A DNA stretch of 64,000 nucleotides from Caenimonas koreensis DSM 17982. GTDB lineage: Bacteria; Pseudomonadota; Gammaproteobacteria; Burkholderiales; Burkholderiaceae_C. A program made the translations under genes and the position numbers. Positions 1-9,921 of this stretch are shown here, piece by piece. Where the stretch lies: assembly GCF_009646335.1 (NCBI RefSeq), contig NZ_WJBU01000009.1:234048-298047 (forward strand), in the 5' to 3' direction. Under the pieces are notes generated by a model. The model was not told the origin of the DNA and searched no databases. It was given only the letters and a program-made list of their open reading frames with translations. The stretch's first letter is position 1; each line of letters begins with the position of its first letter.

Positions 1-753
1 CCGCTCGTGCGGTTTGTTCTCAAGCAGCTGGATGATCCTGGTGCCGATCACCACGGCGTCGGCCACCTTGCCAATCGCTTGCGCAGTTTGTGCGTCACGG
101 ATGCCAAAGCCCACGCCAACGGGTATTTTGACGTGCTGGCGGATGCGCGGCAGCATCTGCTCGACGGCGCCTGTGTCCATGTGCCCCGCGCCAGTCACGC
201 CCTTGAGCGACACGTAGTACACGTAGCCGCTCGCGACGCGGGCGACCAGCGCCATGCGCTCATCGGTGCTGGTGGGCGCAAGCAGGAAGATCAGGTCCAT
301 GCCGTTGCTGCGCAGCTTGGCCGCAAACGCTTCGCACTCTTCGGGCGGGTAGTCAACGATCAACACGCCATCGACACCGGCTGCAGCGCAATCGCGGATG
401 AATGCGTCGTCGCCATGCTTCAGGTCGTAGCGCTCGACGGGGTTGGCGTAGCCCATCAGCACGACGGGCGTAGTGGTGTTCTTCTCGCGAAAGGCCGTCA
501 CCATCGCCAGCACCTGCGTCATGCCGATGCCGAGCGCCAGTGCTTTCTCGCCGGCCTTCTGGATGACGGGGCCGTCGGCCATCGGGTCGGAGAACGGTAC
601 GCCCAGCTCGATGATGTCAGCGCCTGCTTCCACCATGCCGTGCATCAGATCAGGCGTGATGTCAGCAAACGGGAAGCCGGCAGTGACGTAAGGGATGAGC
701 GCCTTGCGGCCTGCGGCCTTGAGCGCATCGAACGTGGTGGTGATGCGGCTCAC
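1..753 (-). CDS. trpA: Tryptophan synthase alpha subunit (C-terminus cut by window edge)
   Basis: This subunit cleaves indole-3-glycerol phosphate and channels indole to TrpB, the last step of tryptophan synthesis in the cytoplasm. The 251 visible codons read in frame to base 1 with no stop; the family is usually about 265-270 residues, so roughly 15-20 are missing. The segment [15 protein letters not shown] carries the catalytic Glu and Asp. I chose the GTG at 753 because its GTGA overlaps the trpB stop, and the protein then begins [12 protein letters not shown] as expected. It is the last visible gene of the truA-trpF-trpB-trpA run. Confidence 0.95.
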   Translation of the reverse strand, partial: MSRITTTFDALKAAGRKALIPYVTAGFPFADITPDLMHGMVEAGADIIELGVPFSDPMADGPVIQKAGEKALALGIGMTQVLAMVTAFREKNTTTPVVLMGYANPVERYDLKHGDDAFIRDCAAAGVDGVLIVDYPPEECEAFAAKLRSNGMDLIFLLAPTSTDERMALVARVASGYVYYVSLKGVTGAGHMDTGAVEQMLPRIRQHVKIPVGVGFGIRDAQTAQAIGKVADAVVIGTRIIQLLENKPHER

Positions 754-2009
754 AGCTTGCCGCCTTTCACGTGGATGCCGCGCATCGAAGGCCTGTCGTA
801 GAACTCGACGCCTGCAAGATCGGCGACGGTGCCAATGTCCTTGTCGCCGCGGCCGGAGAGGTTCACGAGGATCTTCTGGTCGGGTGTCATGGTCTTGGCG
901 AGCTTCATCGCATAGGCCACGGCATGAGCCGATTCGAGCGCGGGGATGATGCCTTCGATGCGGCACAGGTAGTGGAACGCTTCGAGCGCTTCCTTGTCGG
1001 TGCAGCCGACGTATTCGGCGCGGCCGATGTCCTTGAGCCAGGCGTGCTCGGGGCCAACGCCCGGATAGTCGAGGCCCGCGCTCACGCTGTGCGTTTCGGT
1101 GATCTGGCCGTTGTCGTCCTGCAGGATGTACGTGCGGTTGCCGTGCAGCACGCCCGGGCTGCCGCGCTGTAGCGAAGCAGAGTGCTTGCCGCTATCCAGG
1201 CCTTCACCCGCCGCCTCCACGCCGATCAGGCGTGTGTTTTCAAAGTTGATGTACGGATAGAAGATGCCCATGGCGTTGCTTCCTCCGCCCACGCAGGCGA
1301 CCACGGCATCAGGCTGTGTGCCAGCCAGCTCGGGCATTTGCGCGATGCACTCGTTGCCGATCACGCTCTGGAAGTCGCGCACCATCATCGGGTACGGATG
1401 CGGGCCTGCGACGGTGCCGATGATGTAGAACGTGTTTTCGACATTCGTCACCCAGTCGCGCATCGCTTCGTTCAACGCGTCTTTCAACGTGCGGCTGCCC
1501 GACTCGACCGGCACGACCGTCGCGCCGAGCAGGTTCATGCGATACACGTTCGGGCTCTGGCGGCGCACGTCGTCGATGCCCATGTACACGACGCACTCGA
1601 GGCCGTAGCGCGCGCAGATCGTTGCGGTGGCCACGCCGTGCTGGCCGGCGCCGGTTTCGGCAATCACGCGCGGCTTGCCCATGCGCTTGGCGAGCAGTGC
1701 CTGGCCGATCACGTTGTTGATCTTGTGGGCGCCGGTGTGGTTGAGGTCTTCGCGCTTGAGGTAGATCTGCGCGCCGCCTTGCTCGCGGCTGGTGCGCGCG
1801 GCGTGATACACCGGCGAAGGACGGCCCACGAAGTGCTTGAGTTCGTAGCGGAATTCTTCGAGGAACTCCGGGTCGTTCTGGTACTTGGCGTAAGCGTCAC
1901 GCAGCTCGGCAATGGCGTGCGTCAGCGTTTCGCTGACGAAGCTGCCGCCGTATTTCCCGAAGTGGCCTGTCGGGTCAGGTTGTTGATAGGTTGGGTGATC
2001 GGAGGCCAT
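750..2009 (-). CDS. trpB: Tryptophan synthase beta subunit
   Basis: This PLP enzyme condenses indole with serine to give tryptophan and pairs with TrpA. The PLP lysine lies in HTGAHKINN, and the GGGSNAMG phosphate-binding loop is present. The open frame extends upstream to 2117, but the added 36 residues look like out-of-frame trpF sequence. The ATG at 2009 gives [22 protein letters not shown], which resembles known N-termini, for a 419-residue protein. It overlaps the trpF end by 35 bases and the trpA start by 4, indicating tight translational coupling. Confidence 0.95.
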   Translation of the reverse strand: MASDHPTYQQPDPTGHFGKYGGSFVSETLTHAIAELRDAYAKYQNDPEFLEEFRYELKHFVGRPSPVYHAARTSREQGGAQIYLKREDLNHTGAHKINNVIGQALLAKRMGKPRVIAETGAGQHGVATATICARYGLECVVYMGIDDVRRQSPNVYRMNLLGATVVPVESGSRTLKDALNEAMRDWVTNVENTFYIIGTVAGPHPYPMMVRDFQSVIGNECIAQMPELAGTQPDAVVACVGGGSNAMGIFYPYINFENTRLIGVEAAGEGLDSGKHSASLQRGSPGVLHGNRTYILQDDNGQITETHSVSAGLDYPGVGPEHAWLKDIGRAEYVGCTDKEALEAFHYLCRIEGIIPALESAHAVAYAMKLAKTMTPDQKILVNLSGRGDKDIGTVADLAGVEFYDRPSMRGIHVKGGKL

Positions 2010-2739
2010 GAGTCGACTTTGCAAGAAGGACGTCGGCAGCGCGAACGGCAGCGACGAACCGATTGATTTTTTCCGGGTCCTTGATGCCCTGGTTGCCCGG
2101 GCCATCGAGCTCGACACCGGAGCTCACATCGACGGCCAGCGTTTTACAACGCGGCCGTACTTGCGCGATGCCATCGCCCACATTTGCAGGCGATAAGCCA
2201 CCAGACAAAACGAGGTGACGCAGCGCGGCGTGCTCTGCCGGGCCGGGCTGGACGTTTGCGGACAGGCGTGACCAATTGAATGTTTTCCCGGAGCCGCCAA
2301 AACCATCGACATGGGCATCAAGGAGGATGCCCTTCGCAGCGGCGAAATCTGCTGCGAATCTTACCAAGTCGAACGGCGAATCATCGAGCGGGATGCGAGC
2401 GGCCCTGATGTACGCAAGGCGACCGTTGTCCGTGGCCGCGTGGCACTGCTGCGGCGTTTCATCGCCGTGGAACTGCACGATGCTGCCAGGCACCTGCGTG
2501 CACGCTTGTTGCACCACTTCAGGCGCTTCGTTGACGAAAAGCAGAACCGGCGTGACGAAGGGCGGCAGCCGCCGGGCCAGCTCGGCTGCGCGCTGCACCG
2601 TGACGTACCGGCGGCTCTTCGCGTACATGACGAAGCCGACGGCATCGGCGCCTGCGTCAACGGCAGCGTCGACGTCATGTTCACGCGTCAGGCCGCAAAT
2701 CTTGATGCGCGTGCGCTCGCTGGAAGCAGGGTGGCTCAT
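1975..2739 (-). CDS. trpF: Phosphoribosylanthranilate isomerase
   Basis: It isomerises N-(5-phosphoribosyl)anthranilate to the carboxyphenylamino deoxyribulose phosphate in tryptophan synthesis. The TIM-barrel start [10 protein letters not shown], with the catalytic Cys, and the late DVSSGVE segment with the catalytic Asp are both present. The 254-residue length is slightly longer than usual because of a C-terminal tail of about 20 residues that overlaps trpB. Its ATG overlaps the truA stop (ATGA), so it is probably co-transcribed with truA. No trpC or trpD is in this window, so the pathway genes are split, as is common in Burkholderiales. Confidence 0.95.
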   Translation of the reverse strand: MSHPASSERTRIKICGLTREHDVDAAVDAGADAVGFVMYAKSRRYVTVQRAAELARRLPPFVTPVLLFVNEAPEVVQQACTQVPGSIVQFHGDETPQQCHAATDNGRLAYIRAARIPLDDSPFDLVRFAADFAAAKGILLDAHVDGFGGSGKTFNWSRLSANVQPGPAEHAALRHLVLSGGLSPANVGDGIAQVRPRCKTLAVDVSSGVELDGPGNQGIKDPEKINRFVAAVRAADVLLAKSTHGLRSPNLSTT

Positions 2740-3518
2740 GGCAAACCATCATACGCAGGCGTGCGCTGCGGCAGGTTCCACTCGGGGCCATACACCGGGC
2801 CTACAAAGTACAGGCCGTCGGGTGAGAACGTTGGTGCGGCTGCGTCGCGGTCGCGTGCCTGCAAGACCTCTTGCATCCAGCCCGCCGGCTTCAAGCCCTG
2901 GCCGATGACGAGCATGCAACCCATGATGTTGCGGATCATGTGGTGCAGGAAGGCGTCGGCCTCGAAGTCGAACCGCCAGTACGCCCCGCGGCGGGAGATG
3001 TCGATGCGCGCCATCGTCTTGACGGGGCTCAGCGCCTGGCAGGCCGACGCGCGGAACGACGTGTAGTCGTGCTTGCCAACGAGCGCTGCCGCTGCTTCGC
3101 GCATGGCGTCGATGTCGAGCGGGCGGAACACCCAGCCGACGCGGCCCGCGTCAACGCTGGGCCTCACGGGCGACTCGAGCACGACATACGAGTAGCGGCG
3201 GGCGAGGGCGCTCGCGCGCGAGTGAAATGAGTCGGGTACAGGCCGCGCCCATTGCACGGCAATGTCGGCCGGCAGGAAGCGGTTGGTGCCGCGCGTCCAT
3301 GAGAACTCTTCGCGCTGCAGGTCCGTGTCGAAATGGACCACCTGCATCAGGCCATGCACACCGGCATCGGTGCGGCCGGCGCAAACGGTGGAGATGCGTT
3401 GTGCGGCAAAGGCCGTGAGCGCTCTTTCGAGGTTGTCTTGCACGGTGCGACCCGAAAGCTGGCTCTGCCAGCCTTCGTAAGCCTGCCCGTTGTAGGAGAT
3501 ACCCAATGCCAGCCGCAT
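2736..3518 (-). CDS. truA: tRNA pseudouridine(38-40) synthase
   Basis: TruA converts uridines 38-40 in the anticodon stem of many tRNAs to pseudouridine. The catalytic Asp lies in AGRTDAGVHG, and the N-terminal GISYNGQAYEGWQSQ is typical. An ATG at 3536 would add MHSRPA; I prefer the ATG at 3518 (MRLALGISYNG, 260 residues) because family members begin at this point. It is the first gene of the overlapping truA-trpF-trpB-trpA block and lies 39 bases downstream of fimV on the same strand. Confidence 0.93.
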   Translation of the reverse strand: MRLALGISYNGQAYEGWQSQLSGRTVQDNLERALTAFAAQRISTVCAGRTDAGVHGLMQVVHFDTDLQREEFSWTRGTNRFLPADIAVQWARPVPDSFHSRASALARRYSYVVLESPVRPSVDAGRVGWVFRPLDIDAMREAAAALVGKHDYTSFRASACQALSPVKTMARIDISRRGAYWRFDFEADAFLHHMIRNIMGCMLVIGQGLKPAGWMQEVLQARDRDAAAPTFSPDGLYFVGPVYGPEWNLPQRTPAYDGLP

Positions 3519-3557
3519 GGCGGGCCTAGAGTGCAAGAGGCTGGCGCCCGAAGGCGC

Positions 3558-6446
3558 TCAGCTGATTTCGGCGAGGAATCGCTGGGCGCGATCCTTCAGA
3601 TCGCCGGAAGCTTCTGCAACGACTTCGGCCGCCAGGCTGCGCGCGCCGTCCGGGTCGCCGATGGCGTTGAATTCTTCGGCCAAGGCCAGCTTGGTGGCCA
3701 GCGGGCCGTCGTCGGTACTTGCGGTGAGCGGCGAGCCCGCTGTGCTCAACGGGGCGTCGTCGGTGTCGCCTTCCTTCTTGCCGTCGCCCAAGTCGAGCGA
3801 CAGGGCGCCAAGGTCGAATTCGATCATGCCGGAGGCCGGTGCGGGCGCAGGCACTGCTGCCTGCGGCGCGGGTGCGGGGATGTTCAGCGCGTTCGAATCA
3901 AGGTTCAGGTCAGGCACGTCGAGGCGGACGGGCTCGGGCAGGTCAGGCGCCTTCATTTGGGGCGGATGATTGAGCGAGACGGTTGCTGCGCCGAAGTCCA
4001 TGTCGAGGCTAGGCGGCGGTGCGACCGCTTGTGCGCTCATCGCCATGGTCGGCTCGGTGGCAGCCATCAGCGGCGCGGGCTGGCTGTCGGCCACCGGGTC
4101 GTCGAGCGAGAAGTCCAGGTCGAGGTCGACATCGGGCGCTTGCGCCGCAGGCGACGACATCTCGCCGACGGGCATTGGCTGCGTTGCTGCTGCAAAGTGG
4201 CCGGCCACCGTCGAGGTCATCGATGCCTGTGCAGCGGCCGACGGCTGGCCGCCAGGACGGTAGAGCGTATTGCCCGCGTCGAGTTCGGTGCCGAGCTCGC
4301 AGATGTGTTCCCACTCCGGCCCTTCGCCATGGGTCAGGCCGTACGCTTCGGTCGCGACGAGCTCGAAGGCCTTCGTGTCGCGCCGCTTGGCGTAGATCTC
4401 GAGCAGCTTGGCGTGGATGGCAACGCGTTGCGGCGAGGTCCGCATGGCCTCCTTGAGGATTTCCTCGGCCTGCAGGTCGCGACCGTAGGCCAGGTACACG
4501 TCGGCCTCGGCAACCGGATCGACATCGCCGGCTGCATCAAGCTGGCTAGGCGAATACACCATCGACGAGCCGGTGGCTCCACCTTCGTTGGTGTCAATGC
4601 GCTGGCCGCCACTGGCGCCGAAGAATGAATCGGGCTGCAGGCGGCTTTCCAGGAAGGAGCTGTCGACCTGCGTGGACTTGCGGCGTTGCTGCGCGCGATA
4701 AATACCGAAACCGAGCAACAGCGCGAGAACACCGCCGAGCGTGGCGGGCACGATCGGGTTTTCGAGCATGTCGTCGATCAGGCTCGTTTCAACCGGGGCT
4801 GGCGCAGGTGCCGGCTTGGCAGCAGCGGCAGGTGGCGCTACGGGCGCGCTGGCGGCAGCGGTGGGTGCGCTGGCAGGGGCTGCAGCAGCGGGCGCTGAAG
4901 CAGGGGCCACGGCGGTCAACGGTGTAGCGGCAGGCGCTGACGCGGCAGGCGCCGGGGTGGCCACAGGCGCCGCAACCGGTGCTGCAGCGACTGGCGGCGT
5001 CACAACAGCGGCTGCAACTGAGGCTGCAGGTTTGGCGGCTGACGCCATGGCAGCAGGTGCAGGCGCGACAGGCGCTGCGGCGGCCGGTGCCGAAGCTGGT
5101 TTGGCGGCGCTGGCAGGTGCGGCGGCCGACGCGGGCTTGGCTGCAGAGGCAGCAGCGACTGGTGCGGCAGCGGGCGCTGCAGGTGCAGCAGCGGACGCGG
5201 GCTTGACCGCGCTCGCGGCACCGACCGGCAGTGCCATCGCGGGCTTGGCCGCACTGGCCCCGCCCGTGACCGGTGCGCTGGCTGTACCGAGACGATTCAG
5301 GTCTGCGATGTTCTTGTTCAGTTCGGCGACGCGAGAAGCCGCATCCTTGGCGGCGCGATCGCGTGCAATCTTGTCTTCGACCGCCGGTGCCTTGCCTTGC
5401 ACGGCGCCCTTGGACAGGGTGAGCTTGTCGGGTGTGGCGGCGCCGGGCTTCTTTTCTTCGACCTTGGCCTGGACTTTGCCCGACGCCTGGCGATCAGAAG
5501 TGGGCGTGCGCGACGTTGGCACGCCTTCCGCGAGCTTGCGGCGGAACTCGTTGAAGTCACGGCTTTGGGCAACGACGGTCTGGCGTGCTTCATCGGCAGA
5601 CACGGCAGTCGCCTCTTCGCCTGTCGGCACATCGAGTACCGAGCCGGCTTTGAGCCTGTTCACGTTGCCACCGATGAACGCATCGGGATTGGCGCGAAGC
5701 ATGGCAACCAGCATCTGGTCGAGCGAGATGTTCGCCGGCTTGTTCGCCGATGCGATCCGCCCTGCTGTATCGCCAGCCTGCACGGTGACCTGTTTGCTTG
5801 TGCCCGCACCGGATGGGCGCGGCGTGGCGGCCTGCCGCGGCTGGGCGGCCGGTGCGCGCGCCGGTTGTGCGCGGCCTGCGCTGGCAGGTGCCGGCGACTG
5901 TGCTTGCGCGGGTGGTGGCAGGGCAGTACGTGCTGCTGGCGCCGCAGGTGTGACTTGCGCCGCCAACGGTGCCTGTTGGCGAGACGACGGCGGATCGAAC
6001 AGCATCGTGTAGTCGCGCACGATGCGCCCGGACGACCACTGAGTTTCAAGAATCAGGTCAACAAACGGGTCACTGACGGGGCGCGAGCTGACGAGCCTGA
6101 GGAAGTAGCGACCGTCGGCCCGGCGCTCCAGGGTGATGCGGATGCTGGCAACAGCGGGGTTGTAGTCCAGACCGGCTGACTTGAAGGCTTCCGGTGAGGC
6201 AACCGTTGTGCGGAACGAAGCCAGTTCTTCGGCGTTGATTTCCGGGATGTCGATTTCGGCGCGCAACGGCTCGCCAAGTGCTGACTGCACGGAGATGCGC
6301 CCAAGACCCAGCGCTGTGGCATGCGGAGCAGCCAAGCCCAGCAGCGCGGCCGCAGCAACCGCCAAAGCAGTTGAACGCCAGCGCGGCTGTTCGATCGTTT
6401 TTTGCGCCCCCATCGCGTGGCCTGCAGGCAATCTTTTTCTCATCAT
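3558..6446 (-). CDS. fimV: FimV-type cell-pole / type IV pilus assembly protein
   Basis: FimV proteins are inner-membrane anchored, bind peptidoglycan and organise the cell pole and type IV pilus assembly. The 962 residues show, in order: a signal-like hydrophobic stretch (about 25-45); the FimV N-terminal domain beginning LGLGRISVQSALGEPL; a LysM-like segment (about 220-270); a very long Ala/Pro/Lys linker (about 390-550); one membrane helix (about 565-585); and an acidic cytoplasmic part ending in the conserved FimV C-terminal helices (NAIGDPDGARSLAAEV). The start is uncertain: ATGs at 6446, 6443 and 6413 all precede the hydrophobic stretch. A good promoter lies about 37 bases upstream. Confidence 0.9.
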   Translation of the reverse strand: MMRKRLPAGHAMGAQKTIEQPRWRSTALAVAAAALLGLAAPHATALGLGRISVQSALGEPLRAEIDIPEINAEELASFRTTVASPEAFKSAGLDYNPAVASIRITLERRADGRYFLRLVSSRPVSDPFVDLILETQWSSGRIVRDYTMLFDPPSSRQQAPLAAQVTPAAPAARTALPPPAQAQSPAPASAGRAQPARAPAAQPRQAATPRPSGAGTSKQVTVQAGDTAGRIASANKPANISLDQMLVAMLRANPDAFIGGNVNRLKAGSVLDVPTGEEATAVSADEARQTVVAQSRDFNEFRRKLAEGVPTSRTPTSDRQASGKVQAKVEEKKPGAATPDKLTLSKGAVQGKAPAVEDKIARDRAAKDAASRVAELNKNIADLNRLGTASAPVTGGASAAKPAMALPVGAASAVKPASAAAPAAPAAAPVAAASAAKPASAAAPASAAKPASAPAAAAPVAPAPAAMASAAKPAASVAAAVVTPPVAAAPVAAPVATPAPAASAPAATPLTAVAPASAPAAAAPASAPTAAASAPVAPPAAAAKPAPAPAPVETSLIDDMLENPIVPATLGGVLALLLGFGIYRAQQRRKSTQVDSSFLESRLQPDSFFGASGGQRIDTNEGGATGSSMVYSPSQLDAAGDVDPVAEADVYLAYGRDLQAEEILKEAMRTSPQRVAIHAKLLEIYAKRRDTKAFELVATEAYGLTHGEGPEWEHICELGTELDAGNTLYRPGGQPSAAAQASMTSTVAGHFAAATQPMPVGEMSSPAAQAPDVDLDLDFSLDDPVADSQPAPLMAATEPTMAMSAQAVAPPPSLDMDFGAATVSLNHPPQMKAPDLPEPVRLDVPDLNLDSNALNIPAPAPQAAVPAPAPASGMIEFDLGALSLDLGDGKKEGDTDDAPLSTAGSPLTASTDDGPLATKLALAEEFNAIGDPDGARSLAAEVVAEASGDLKDRAQRFLAEIS

Positions 6447-6482
6447 GCGGACAAATGCCTCGACAGTGAATTTGCTAAAAGG

Positions 6483-6511
6483 ACCATAACATCAATGTTT
6501 TAGACTGACAA
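6483..6511 (-). promoter_or_regulatory. Sigma-70-like promoter for fimV
   Basis: On the minus strand, TTGTCA (6511-6506) and TATGGT (6488-6483) are separated by exactly 17 bases, which predicts a start near 6476, about 30 bases upstream of the fimV ATG. Further upstream, two hairpins (GTTGCC/GGCAAC at 6571-6586 and CTGTAA/TTACAG at 6590-6608) lie between asd and fimV. Neither is followed by a T-run, so I do not call them terminators. Confidence 0.55.
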
Positions 6512-6673
6512 GCTGAGACAGTCCTTAAGGTCAGGCACCCATCTGCCGATGCGGCGAAGCTCGATTCCATGTTGCCCTGTGGCAACGGCCTGTAACCACT
6601 GATTACAGCCGGGCCGCCAGAGGCATGTGCGCGGTCGCGATGCGAAACGCGCACTCTTCAATGGCCGCGCGGA

Positions 6674-7822
6674 TTATGCGTCAAGCAGGATGCGCAACAT
6701 CCTGCGCAGCGGTTCGGCCGCACCCCACAGCAGCTGGTCGCCAATCGTGTAGGCACCCACATACTCAGGGCCCATCGCCAGCTTGCGTACGCGCCCCACG
6801 GGAATGCCAAGTGTGCCGGTCACAGCCACAGGCGTGAGGTGCTGCAATGTTGCTTCCTTCGTGTTGGGCACGAACTTCACCCATGCGTTGTCGTTCGCGA
6901 TCAGCGCTTCGATGTCTGCAAGCGGCACATCCTTCTTGAGCTTGAAGGTCAGCGCCTGGCTATGGCAGCGCATGGTGCCAACGCGCACGCAGAAGCCGTC
7001 AATGGGTGTGGCGGGTGTGCCGAAACCTTCGCCCTGGCCCAGGATCTTGTTCGTCTCGGCGCCAGCCTTCCATTCTTCCTTGCTCACGCCATTGCCCAGG
7101 TCCTTGTCGATCCACGGGATCAGCGAGCCGCCGAGTGGAACGCCAAAGTTCTCGGTTTCCAGTGCCGACATCGACTGCTGGCGATTCAGGATCTTGCGGT
7201 CAATCTCGAGAATGGCCGACTTCGGGTCGTCGAGCAGCGACCGCACTTGGGTGTTCAAAGTGCCGAACTGCGTGAGCAATTCGCGCATGTGCTGCGCACC
7301 GCCGCCAGATGCAGCCTGGTAAGTCATGCTGGACATCCACTCGACGAGGCCTGCCTTATAGAGTGCGCCGACGCCCATGAGCATGCAGCTCACGGTGCAG
7401 TTGCCGCCGATCCAGTTGCGCCCGCCCTTGGCAAGCGCGTTCTTGATCACCGGCATGTTGACCGGGTCGAGGATGATGATTGCGTCGCTGTTCATGCGCA
7501 GCGTGGACGCCGCGTCGATCCAGTGGCCGCTCCAGCCGGTGGCGCGCAACTTCGGGAAAACTTCGCTCGTGTAGTCGCCGCCCTGGCAGGTGATCACGAT
7601 GTCGCACTTGCGCAGCGCCTCGATATCGAAAGCGTCTTTCAGCGTTGCTTCGTTCTTCGCTTGGGCGGGGGCCTTGCCACCGGTGTTGGAAGTCGAGAAG
7701 AAGACCGGCTCGATCAGGTTGAAGTCGCCTTCCGCCTGCATGCGGTCCATCAGGACCGAGCCGACCATGCCTCGCCAGCCCACGAGGCCGACGAGGGGTT
7801 GTTGTCCGCTGGAAATACTCAT
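6674..7822 (-). CDS. asd: Aspartate-semialdehyde dehydrogenase
   Basis: It reduces aspartyl phosphate with NADPH to aspartate semialdehyde, the branch to lysine/diaminopimelate, threonine and methionine. The N-terminal Rossmann loop [11 protein letters not shown] and the active-site Cys in [12 protein letters not shown] are present, with a conserved [14 protein letters not shown]. The ATG at 7840 would add MQRACD; the ATG at 7822 gives [15 protein letters not shown] (382 residues), closer to known starts. It follows leuB on the same strand. A GC-rich hairpin (CCCGGC/GCCGGG, 7875-7894) lies between the two but has no T-run. Confidence 0.95.
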   Translation of the reverse strand: MSISSGQQPLVGLVGWRGMVGSVLMDRMQAEGDFNLIEPVFFSTSNTGGKAPAQAKNEATLKDAFDIEALRKCDIVITCQGGDYTSEVFPKLRATGWSGHWIDAASTLRMNSDAIIILDPVNMPVIKNALAKGGRNWIGGNCTVSCMLMGVGALYKAGLVEWMSSMTYQAASGGGAQHMRELLTQFGTLNTQVRSLLDDPKSAILEIDRKILNRQQSMSALETENFGVPLGGSLIPWIDKDLGNGVSKEEWKAGAETNKILGQGEGFGTPATPIDGFCVRVGTMRCHSQALTFKLKKDVPLADIEALIANDNAWVKFVPNTKEATLQHLTPVAVTGTLGIPVGRVRKLAMGPEYVGAYTIGDQLLWGAAEPLRRMLRILLDA

Positions 7823-7919
7823 GTCACACGCCCTTTGCAAAGTTGATCTGGATGGATTTCAAACTTTTCCTGCCCCCGGCTCGCTCGGGCCGGGAGGGGC
7901 GCGACGAACCGGAGCTTGA

Positions 7920-9008
7920 CTAGCCCTTGGTGGTTTTCTTTGTAATGGAGGCCACGACAGCGTCACCCATTTCGCGGGTGCCCACTCGTGTCTTGCCTTC
8001 GGAGTAGATGTCTGCCGTGCGCAGGCCCGACGCGAGCACGTCTTTGACGGCCGACTCGATACGGTCGGCGGCCTGGGGCTGGTTGAGTGAGTAGCGAAGC
8101 ATCATGGCAGCAGACAGGATTGTAGCCAACGGATTGGCGATTCCCTTGCCCGCGATGTCCGGTGCGCTGCCGTGGCTGGGCTCGTACAAGCCCTGGCTGC
8201 TTGAGTTCAGGCTGGCCGACGGGAGCATGCCGATGGAGCCGGTGAGCATCGCTGCCTCATCCGACAGGATGTCGCCGAACATGTTGCCGGTGACGACCAC
8301 GTCGAACTTTTTCGGCGCTTTCACCAGCTGCATCGCTGCGTTGTCGACATACATATGGTCGAGCGCGACATCGGGGTAGTCCTTGCCGATTTCCGTGACG
8401 ACGTCCTTCCAGAGCTGGAAGGTTTCAAGCACGTTGGCCTTGTCGACACTCGTCACGCGCTTGCTGCGCTTGCGGGCTGCCTCAAAAGCGACGCGTGCAA
8501 TGCGCTCGATCTCGGGCCGTGAGTAGCGCATCGTGTCGAAGGCTTCCTCGGCGCCGGGGAAATGCCCGTCCGGTGAAACACGGCGGCCGCGCGGCTGGCC
8601 GAAGTAGATGTCGCCCGTCAGCTCGCGAATGATCAGAATGTCCAGGCCCGACACCAGCTCGGGCTTCAGGCTCGATGCCGACACGAGCTCGTCGTAGCAG
8701 ATCGCGGGGCGGAAGTTTGCGAACAGGCCCAGGTTCTTGCGCAAGCCCAGCACCGCTTGCTCGGGTCGCAGGGGCCGGTCGAGCGTGTCGTACTTCCAGT
8801 CACCGACGGCGCCGAACAGCACGGCATCCGCTTGCTTGGCGAGCTTGAGCGTTGAATCGGGCAGCGGGTGGCCGTGGGCCTCATAGGCGGCGCCGCCCAC
8901 CAGTGCTGTCTCCATCTCGAATGGCAGGTCGAGAACGTTCAAGACCTTCACCGCCTCCGCGACGATTTCGGTGCCGATGCCGTCACCCGGCAGAACTGCG
9001 ATCTTCAT
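7920..9008 (-). CDS. leuB: 3-isopropylmalate dehydrogenase
   Basis: It oxidises and decarboxylates 3-isopropylmalate to 2-oxoisocaproate in leucine synthesis, using NAD. The N-terminus [15 protein letters not shown] and the substrate and metal-binding segments [10 protein letters not shown] and [10 protein letters not shown] are intact, and the nucleotide-binding [18 protein letters not shown] is complete. At 362 residues it has normal length. It sits 20 bases downstream of leuD and belongs to the leuC-lipoprotein-leuD-leuB-asd run. Confidence 0.97.
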   Translation of the reverse strand: MKIAVLPGDGIGTEIVAEAVKVLNVLDLPFEMETALVGGAAYEAHGHPLPDSTLKLAKQADAVLFGAVGDWKYDTLDRPLRPEQAVLGLRKNLGLFANFRPAICYDELVSASSLKPELVSGLDILIIRELTGDIYFGQPRGRRVSPDGHFPGAEEAFDTMRYSRPEIERIARVAFEAARKRSKRVTSVDKANVLETFQLWKDVVTEIGKDYPDVALDHMYVDNAAMQLVKAPKKFDVVVTGNMFGDILSDEAAMLTGSIGMLPSASLNSSSQGLYEPSHGSAPDIAGKGIANPLATILSAAMMLRYSLNQPQAADRIESAVKDVLASGLRTADIYSEGKTRVGTREMGDAVVASITKKTTKG

Positions 9009-9028
9009 GAGTGTGTGTCTTTGTTTGT

Positions 9029-9679
9029 TCAGCCGGCCAGTGAATGCGCGAGCCAGGGCTTGGTGGCCAGGCGTTCGGCTTCGAACGCGCGGATCTTGTC
9101 CGACTGGCGCAGCGTGAGGCCGATGTCGTCGAAGCCATTGAGCAGGCAGTATTTGCGAAAGGCCTGCACCTCGAATTCAAATGCGCCGCCATCGGGCTTG
9201 ACGATCAACTGCCGGTCGAGGTCGATCGTCAGTTCGTAGCCGGGGAACGCGTGCGTTGCATCGAACAGCTCGCTCACCTTCGCTTCATCAAGCACGATGG
9301 GCAGCAGCCCGTTCTTGAAGCAGTTGTTGAAGAAGATGTCGGCGTAGCTCGGCGCGATGATCGCGCGAAAGCCGTATTGGTCCAGTGCCCAGGGCGCGTG
9401 CTCGCGCGAGGAGCCGCAACCGAAGTTCTTGCGTGCGAGCAGCACCGATGCGCCTTGGTAGCGCGGCTGGTTCAACACGAAATCGGGGTTGGGCCTGCGC
9501 GATGCAGGGTCCTGGCCGGGCTCGCCCGCATCAAGGTAGCGCCATGCGTCGAACAGGTTCTGGCCGAAGCCCGTCTTGCGGATCGACTTGAGAAACTGCT
9601 TGGGGATGATCGCGTCGGTGTCGACGTTTTCGCGATCCATCGGGGCGACGAGGCCCTTGTGTATGGTGAATTTCTGCAT
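9029..9679 (-). CDS. leuD: 3-isopropylmalate dehydratase small subunit
   Basis: LeuD forms the swivel domain of isopropylmalate isomerase together with LeuC. The ATG at 9679 starts [20 protein letters not shown], and the protein has the conserved [15 protein letters not shown] loop. The length of 216 residues is normal. The open frame runs upstream to 9871, but that extra part covers the lipoprotein gene on the same strand and shows no LeuD similarity. Unusually, leuC and leuD are separated by a small lipoprotein gene. Confidence 0.97.
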   Translation of the reverse strand: MQKFTIHKGLVAPMDRENVDTDAIIPKQFLKSIRKTGFGQNLFDAWRYLDAGEPGQDPASRRPNPDFVLNQPRYQGASVLLARKNFGCGSSREHAPWALDQYGFRAIIAPSYADIFFNNCFKNGLLPIVLDEAKVSELFDATHAFPGYELTIDLDRQLIVKPDGGAFEFEVQAFRKYCLLNGFDDIGLTLRQSDKIRAFEAERLATKPWLAHSLAG

Positions 9680-9761
9680 ATCGAGGTTGTGCGCTAGGCG
9701 TTGAGCATTGGGCGGCAAGGCAATTCCACGCTGGACGCTCAACGCCCAACGCTGAACGGCT

Positions 9762-9893
9762 TTACTTCTTTTTGGCCGCGTCTTCGATCTTCTCGCCGGC
9801 TTTCTGCACGTCCTGGCCGACGCCCCTGACGGTGTTGCAACCAGCAAGCATGAACGCGAAGGAAATTGCAATGACGGTAGCGATGGTCTTCAT
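9762..9893 (-). CDS. Entericidin A/B-like small lipoprotein
   Basis: A 43-residue protein beginning [20 protein letters not shown] has a short signal peptide and the lipobox LAGC, so it should become a lipid-anchored peptide of about 25 residues. The remaining [19 protein letters not shown] is typical of the entericidin EcnA/EcnB family, small lipoproteins linked to stress and cell lysis in enterobacteria. A GGAGG ribosome site precedes the ATG at 9893. It lies between leuC and leuD on the same strand; whether it works with the leucine genes is unknown, and co-location may be incidental. Confidence 0.85.
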   Translation of the reverse strand: MKTIATVIAISFAFMLAGCNTVRGVGQDVQKAGEKIEDAAKKK

Positions 9894-9921
9894 GGAGCCT
9901 CCGGGTGGTTGGTTAAGAAGT

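Noticed and set aside
2010..2117. Upstream extension of trpB to an ATG at 2117
   Set aside because: The added 36 residues lie within trpF in another frame and do not resemble TrpB; the ATG at 2009 gives the expected N-terminus.
3333..4628. 431-codon plus-strand frame antisense to truA and fimV
   Set aside because: No start context or domain. It mirrors the Ala/Pro-rich fimV codons on the opposite strand.
4741..6012. 423-codon Ala/Gly-rich plus-strand frame antisense to fimV
   Set aside because: The repetitive Ala/Gly content is the reverse complement of the FimV linker; no independent signal supports translation.
7874..7894. GC hairpin between leuB and asd as a terminator
   Set aside because: The stem is good, but the following bases on the minus strand are AGGAAAAG, not a T-run.
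9680..9871. Upstream extension of leuD
   Set aside because: It would run through the lipoprotein gene and adds 64 residues unlike LeuD.
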